This document shows, piece by piece, positions 58,222-64,000 of a stretch of DNA of 64,000 bases. Under the pieces are notes generated by a model. It did not search any database. It was not told the DNA's origin and saw only the letters and a list, made by a program, of their open reading frames with translations. Where the stretch lies: the NCBI RefSeq assembly GCF_026914265.1, contig NC_069126.1:33801346-33865345 (forward strand), read 5' to 3'. The stretch's first letter is position 1, and each line of letters starts with the position of its first letter. Both the position numbers and the translations under genes were made by a program. This DNA is from Mya arenaria (lineage: Eukaryota > Mollusca > Bivalvia > Myida > Myidae).

Positions 58222-58563
58222 AGAGGGAGGGAGGGAGGGAGGGAGGGAGGGAGGGAGGGAGGAAGGAAGGAAGGAAGGAAGGAAGGAAGGAAGGAAGGAA
58301 GGAAGGAAGGAAGGAAGGAAGGAAGGAAGGAAGGAAGGAAGGAAGGAAGGAAGGGAGGGAGGGAGGGAGGGAGGGAGGGAGGGAGGGAGGGAGGAAAGGA
58401 AAGGAATGGAATGGAAGGGAGGGAGGGAGGGAGGGAGGGAGGGAGGGAGGGAGGGAGGGAGGGAGGGAGGGAAGGAAGGAAGGAAGGAAGGAATGGAAGG
58501 AAGGAAGGAAGGAATGGAAGGGAGGAAGGAAGGAATGGGAGGGAGGGAGGGAGGGAGGGAGGG
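58222..58563. repeat. Polypurine (GGGA)n/(GGAA)n tract
   Basis: About 340 bp with purines only on one strand apart from a few T, as alternating blocks of GGGA, GGAA and GGAATGGAA. Such tracts can form triplexes and are unstable. The open frames on both strands are by-products. Confidence 0.97.
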
Positions 58564-59875
58564 GACTATAACAACCCTTGACATATAAGATTATTGAAAG
58601 GATTCAATGTTTTCATTTATAATTAGTGCAAATATCTAACCACAGAAGTCATTTTTTCTGTTCAACGTGTTGACAGGTCAGTATTTAACGAATACAACTG
58701 ACCCAGGCCGTTAAATAATGTCCCTTCGTTCTGTGAAAAATGACCCTCGTAAAAGTTAATCAATGGCTATATTCACTATTTAGCTCCAATCAATTAGTCA
58801 TACATTGCATTTAACCGCTGGCTATGGATTTTTGTATATTTTTGTGTAGACGGGAGTTAAATTTTCCTGTCTAATTTGTTTCTTTTGGTAAAGTTACCTG
58901 GTAATCTTATAATTACTTTCGCGAGCTTTAAATCAGTCACGTGTTTAAAGGTGTTTGGTCATTCTTAGAGGGAAAATTTAAATTGAAAGTCAAGTGTTCA
59001 GATTGAAGAATATCTTACTTGCTTTATTTAATCTTCGGAAAGTGAGTGTTTGTTTTTAAATGAGTTATGCCATTGTTTCCAATCGCATTGATATTTTGTT
59101 TTTATTTATTAAAAAAATCTCTTCAATGGGACAAGCGATAGCAGGTTTGTATGGTTATAATCGTTTTTCAGATAACTTTGAAAGAAAATCGAGTATTTAA
59201 ACTTCAAAATTTAGGCTAAGCAGCTATAAACATTTCAAAGTACTTCTTGAACTTTTATTTAGATACGTTTAAGCTTTTTGGTACATTTTATAGCTCTTGT
59301 AATGTTAGAGAGAGGAATTTTTCAAAATTGTGTCAATTATTGGAGAATCGCTGTTTAGTTTAAACATTTCCATGAGTATAATCTGTGATTTATTGTAATT
59401 TTGAGGGTCTGGTTTAAATTTCTTAGTAGTATTGTCATCCTTTTTTCAGAAGAGCTGGGTATTTCTGCACAAGGGGCACGTTGACGGTAGCAGTGTAAAC
59501 ACAGTGACGTCTGGCGTCCAGTGAAATGTTCTTGCGTGTTAGATATATACAGTTTTCAACAGATATGTGAGTAAAACAGCCTATTGTAATTGATTGGGAT
59601 TCAGAAATTGCAGTCATCTATGAAATGTTTTTTGTGTGTGTCAATTTTGTTCTTGAAGTACCTGAAGGTTTGTTTTAAATATGATTTATACATGGATTCT
59701 GATCTTATTTGAGATATGCAGGACTTTTTCAGAAAGACGAATACGACTATATTGTTTAATAAAACACGTTATGCACATTTCAGGAAGACCAATATTTACA
59801 TATGTATGTGTTTTGTACTGGTGTACTGGTGTATGTACTCTGATATACTCGCGTTAGTTTTCGATGTCGAAGTGG
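58564..59875. other. AT-rich spacer
   Basis: No supported gene. Short pieces such as TTTCAACAGATATGTGAGT (about 59554) recur diverged near 60210, suggesting an old duplication around the SINE-like segments. Confidence 0.35.
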
Positions 59876-59879
59876 TGGG

Positions 59880-60190
59880 ACATATTATTTGTTGTGACCA
59901 GTCAGCACCAGGTTCGCACCTGGGATCGCTGTACGGACGTATACACCTTGTGTTGTCAACGTGTCGATGCCAAAGACTCACTCACAAGACTTTGGGTTTT
60001 TATTCATGCATTTGTGACAAAAAACAGAGAAAGGTGGTGGAAAATTCCATGCGTTTTATACATCAAGTTCGTTATGCTATACAGAGACTGCCATTAGGGC
60101 CATATCACAATTTAAGTGGTCACCAGATTCAAACCCGGGCTCGTTGTGCGGACGTTCGACCGACGCATTACCATGGTAACCATGCCGAAG
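59880..60190 (-). repeat. Two related tRNA-like SINE fragments
   Basis: On the minus strand, CGAGCCCGGGTTTGAATCTGG (split here as CGAGCCCGGG and TTTGAATCTGG) near 60120-60145 parallels CGATCCCAGGTGCGAACCTGG (CGATCCCAGG, TGCGAACCTGG) near 59905-59930; each follows an ACGTCCG(C/T)ACA word. Both are B-box-like. The 171-codon frame across them is not supported as a gene. Confidence 0.35.
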
Positions 60191-60844
60191 AGATACAAGT
60201 ACGAGAACATCTCAACAGATATGTGAGCTGAAATACCCATTGTTTAAAATTATTACTTATTAAGAAACTGTCGTTACGTTTTTGCTAGTTTTCAATTATA
60301 GTTTTTAGATGTGACTGCAGTTTTCTATCATTTGAACACGGATATAAAATATTTATTACAAAATTTGAGGATATTGTCCATAAAAAGGAAGGCATTTACA
60401 GTTGCATGTTTTCTTGGGGCGGGTTATCAACGCCAGTTAAGTCATATGAATTCACGAATTTAGTGTACTGTAGCCCTTTTACAGTTATGCCCCTTAGAAG
60501 TGTGAAAAACAGTCTGGAAAAAAGGACACCCGTCTACAAATAATAAGCAAAACACAAGATTAATCGGTAAGTTCACATAGAAAGTTATACTTTGGTATAC
60601 AAACATAAAGGACTATTATCAGAGTGTCTTTTTTACTTCTATTGTGGTGGTGTTTTTGTTGTTGACCAAAAATAATTATTAGACAATGATTTACAGTTAC
60701 TTATTGATTGATAAAAAACACTCTGTTTACAGTTTACAACATGTTGGAGGTTAAAAGGGACTATTTATTCTTTCTCAACTAATGGAGGGGATTCAAAATC
60801 AGATCATGTGGAACATGACAAATTTGTTAAATACTGGCTACAAC
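60191..60844. other. Spacer without features
   Basis: AT-rich sequence; nothing supportable seen. Confidence 0.4.
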
Positions 60845-61145
60845 ACACCAGTTAATTGTTACCTGTGACATCCCCCACAGGTCCGGGGGTATACCGGGAA
60901 TAGCGGTGGAAATGGGCCATGTTTTTACCAGGTGGATCTGCAGTGCCAGGTGAATGTGGTGGTTTTGTCTTAAATAATAGGGAATGTTCTTTGACTAGCA
61001 TTTCTAGGGTACAGGGGCATTTGACGGGGATTTTACCTGCAGTTCGTATCCGCAGGGCGGGGATTTTACCAGGGATTGGCCGGACCAAAAGTCAAAGTCC
61101 CTGCTATTCCCCGGACATGGGAGGGCTGTGGTTACTATTGACTGG
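60845..61145 (+). mobile_element. GC-rich inverted-repeat element, copy 3
   Basis: Shares CAGGTCCGGGGGTATACCGG, GAAATGGGCCATGTTTTTAC, GCAGGGCGGGGATTTTACCA and GTCAAAGTCC with copy 1 in the same orientation. The ends CACCAGTTAATTGTTACC and ATTGACTGGTAC are decayed mirror images. Confidence 0.7.
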
Positions 61146-61599
61146 TACATCAGCATAACTTTATAGGTCTTGATATCTCTAAAGCCGTGAACATATATTC
61201 AGAAGAATATCAATAATTGACTAAAAGTGATCCAATTGGGGTAAAACTATCATTTTCCATACATTAAAATGGAACCAGTTTTGCTAAATCAAAAATATAC
61301 CAGTAGTCGTATTACATCAGCCAATTGATTTAAAGGACTCCAATTTTGGTAAATTGCTTGAAAGAACACAACAATTATAAGATCCATGTTTTATGACACA
61401 AACATGCCATATCCCATATCAATTGGTCCCCCGGAATTCACAATAAATATGTCTGAGATGAAATATTTTTAATGCAAGCAAAGCATTGACATAATAAGTG
61501 TCTCATAGAAAAATATATGCTTTGAAATATACATTTTACTTCAGTTTTCATGATTCAGTTTTGGTTAAAATAATTTTCAGGTAAAAATATATACATGTA

Positions 61600-64000
61600 G
61601 TACTCACATACTGACAAACAACTTGATATAAGAGGTTTAAAATTTACATATATAGTAATTGCAGAAGTGGGTTGTGTCCTTTGTAATAGCTGTACATTGT
61701 TTATTCATGTCACATTATATATAATCTATCAAATTTAAACAGGTATTTGGATTAATATTGTTCAATAGCTGAAGATTGGATGCTTTACACAACCAAACAA
61801 ATGTGTGAGGACTTTTAAGGTTGAAGAACTTCCAAGTTGCAGTTTTAACAGTTTCTGCTTATATTGGAAATTTGAAAAAAACTGTAAGGATGTAAATTAA
61901 TGAAGTGGAAGTAATTGTTGATTGCTTTTGCTAAATTAATTGAGTTAAAACCACATTATTGTGTGCAAATAGGAACAAGATACTTGTGTAATAATATGTG
62001 TATTATAAATTGAATTCTGGTACTTTTACATCTACAAATAACTTGATGTATAAGAGGTTTGGAATTTAAATAGGATTACTGATTGCGTACGGCAGTTTTT
62101 ATAGTTTCTGCTTAAATCAGGAGTTGGAAGATGAAAAAACTGTTATGTATCAATGAAGTCAAAGCTGTTGATTAATAAATTGATTTGTGGTAGTTATACT
62201 AACAAACAACTTGATGTATAAGAGGTTTGGCATTTAAATAGAATTACTGATTGCGGACGGCAGTTTTTATAGTTTTTGCTTATATTGGGATTTGGAAGTT
62301 TGAAAAAAACTTTTCTGTATCAATGAAGTGGAAGTTGTTGATTGCTTTTGCTAATTGAGTTAAAAAAAACTTTTTGTGTATACAAATAGGAACATAAAAC
62401 TTGTGATATGTGTATTATAAATTGAAATGTGGTACTTATGTTGACAAACAACTTCATTTTTATAAAATATTTTGAATTAACATAGTGATTTAGTGACTTA
62501 GTGATTATGGACGGCAGTTTTAATAGTTTCTGCTTATATTGGGAGTTGATAGTTTGAAAAAACTGTTTTGTATCAATGAAGTGGAAGTTGTTGACTATTA
62601 TTACTTTTGCTAATTGAGTTAAACCCCATTATTGAGTACAAATAGGAACATAATAGTAATACTTGTGTTATGTGTTTTATAAATTTAATTGTGGTACTTA
62701 TACTGAAAAACAACTTGATATAAGAGATTTGGAATTAACATAGTGATTACTGATTGCGGACGGCAGTTTTTATAGTTTCTGCTGATATTGGGAGTTGGAA
62801 GATTAAAAAACTGTTACATATCAATGAAGTGGAAGTTGTTGATTAATAACTTGATTTGGGGTACTTATACTGACAAACAACTTGATGGTTATAAGAGGTT
62901 AGGAACTAACATAGTGATTTAGTGACTTAGTGATTATGGACGGCAATTTTAATAGTTTCTGCTGATATAGGGAGTTGATAGTTTGAAAAAACTATTCTGT
63001 ATCAATGAAGTTGAAGTTGTTGATGAATAAATTGATTTGTGGTACTTATACTGAAAAACAACTTGATGTATAAAAGGTTTGGCATTTAAATAGAATTACT
63101 GATTGCGGACAGCAGTTTTTATAGTTTCTGCTGATATTGGGAGTTGGAGGTTTGAAAAAACTGTTCTGTATAAATGAAGTGGCAGTTGTTGATTACTTAC
63201 GCTAAGTGAGTTAAAAAAAACCTTTTTGAATACAAATAGGAACATAATATTTGTTTTATGTGTGTTATAAATTGAATTGTGGTTCTTATGCTGACAAACA
63301 ACTTGATTTTTATGAAAGATTTGGAATTAACCTAGTGATTTAGTGACTTAGTGATTATGGATGGCAGTTTTAATAGTTTCTGCTGATATTGGGAGTTGAT
63401 AGTTTGAAAAAAACTGTTCTGTATCAATGAAGTGGAAGTTGTTGATTATAACTTTTGTTAATTGAGTTAAACGCCATTGTTGAGTACAAATAGGAACATA
63501 ATAGTAATACTTGTGTTATGTGTTTTATAAATTGAATTGTGGTACTTATACTGAAAAACAACTTGATATAAGAGATTTGGAATTAACATAGTGAATACTA
63601 ATTGCGGACGGCAGTTTTTATAGTTTCTGCTGATATCGGGAGTTGGAAGATTAAAAAACTGTTACATATCAATGAAGTGGAAGTTGTTGATTAATAACTT
63701 GATTTGGGGTACTTATACTGACAAACAACTTGATTTTTATGAAAGATTTGGAATTAACCTAGTGATTTAGTGACTTAGTGATTATGGACGGCAGTTTTAA
63801 TAGTTTCTGCTGATATAGGGAGTTGATAGTTTGAAAAAACTGTTCTGTATCAATGAAATTGAAGTTGTTGATGAATAAATTGATTTGTGGTACTTTATAC
63901 TGACAAACAACTTGATGTATAAGAGGTTTGGAATTTAAATAGGATTACTAATTGCGGACAGCAGTTTTTATAGTTTCTGCTGATATTGGGAGTTGGAGGT
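61600..64000. repeat. Satellite with ~850-bp higher-order repeat, cut by window edge
   Basis: The marker 'ACAAACAACTTGAT' and the marker 'GGCAGTTTT(T/A)ATAGTTTCTGC' recur throughout. Distances between successive markers from 62208 run about 241, 262, 169, 180, 240, 261, 166 and 180 bp, a four-subunit cycle of 847-852 bp. Corresponding subunits one cycle apart are nearly identical, while neighbouring subunits differ more. The first units (61600-62200) are more diverged, as expected at an array edge. It continues beyond 64000. Confidence 0.9.

Noticed and set aside
58210-58588. 122-123-codon Gly/Glu/Lys-rich and Pro/Leu/Ser-rich frames
   Set aside because: Polypurine simple repeat; no flanking coding signals.
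59716-60231. 171-codon plus-strand frame
   Set aside because: It overlaps two tRNA-like repeat fragments and shows no domain, signal peptide or conserved motif.

Overview
The window is eukaryotic, AT-rich and intron-rich, and is crowded with interspersed repeats. Three single-exon LRR-TM-TIR Toll-like receptors, a Penelope-like retroelement, many MITE-like elements and several repeat ends of kinds I associate with clams point to a bivalve mollusc, probably a heterodont. The species cannot be fixed from the sequence alone.

Layout. 0.2-1.4 kb: a hAT DNA transposon remnant with an exact 8-bp target duplication. 2.2-14.6 kb: the 3' part of a plus-strand gene built from small symmetric phase-1 exons in A/B pairs that were duplicated with their introns. 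One of its introns holds a nested stack: a Penelope-like element with an inverted partial copy of its own 3' half (13-bp target duplication), itself split by a 3.3-kb transposon full of GGTCAGC motifs (9-bp target duplication). 17.5-22.6 kb: SINE, MITE and interspersed repeats, the 3' end of a small gene coding for basic and coiled-coil segments, and, facing it, a decayed Harbinger-type nuclease.

24.1-49.3 kb is the core of the window. A complete six-exon gene (24096-28929, plus strand, 353 codons) codes for a type I membrane protein: signal peptide, cysteine-rich ectodomain, Ser/Thr stalk, one membrane span, and a long tail with ITIM-like tyrosine motifs. It lies tail to tail with a Toll-like receptor on the minus strand (32490-35114). 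This receptor-plus-TLR unit occurs three times. In unit 2 (36.6-41.5 kb) the TLR is intact but only the 3' flank of the partner survives. In unit 3 (44.6-49.3 kb) the partner is reduced to intron 5 plus a decayed exon 6, and the TLR is cut between ectodomain and membrane span by a 2-nt deletion. Unit 1 also carries a row of decayed copies of exon 2 of the receptor gene and a stray, almost unchanged piece of its transmembrane exon beside the TLR stop codon.

49.3-64 kb has no gene I can support. It holds three copies of a GC-rich inverted-repeat element, TTAA-flanked MITEs, a hAT-like insertion whose empty site is preserved in a paralogous repeat at 37.4 kb, tRNA-like SINE pieces, long simple repeats, and at the right edge a satellite with an ~850-bp higher-order repeat that runs out of the window.

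The TLR pair is expected to act at membranes as pattern-recognition receptors signalling through TIR adaptors. The tail-to-tail partner has the build of a regulatory immune receptor. The case for joint function rests only on shared duplication history and is inference.
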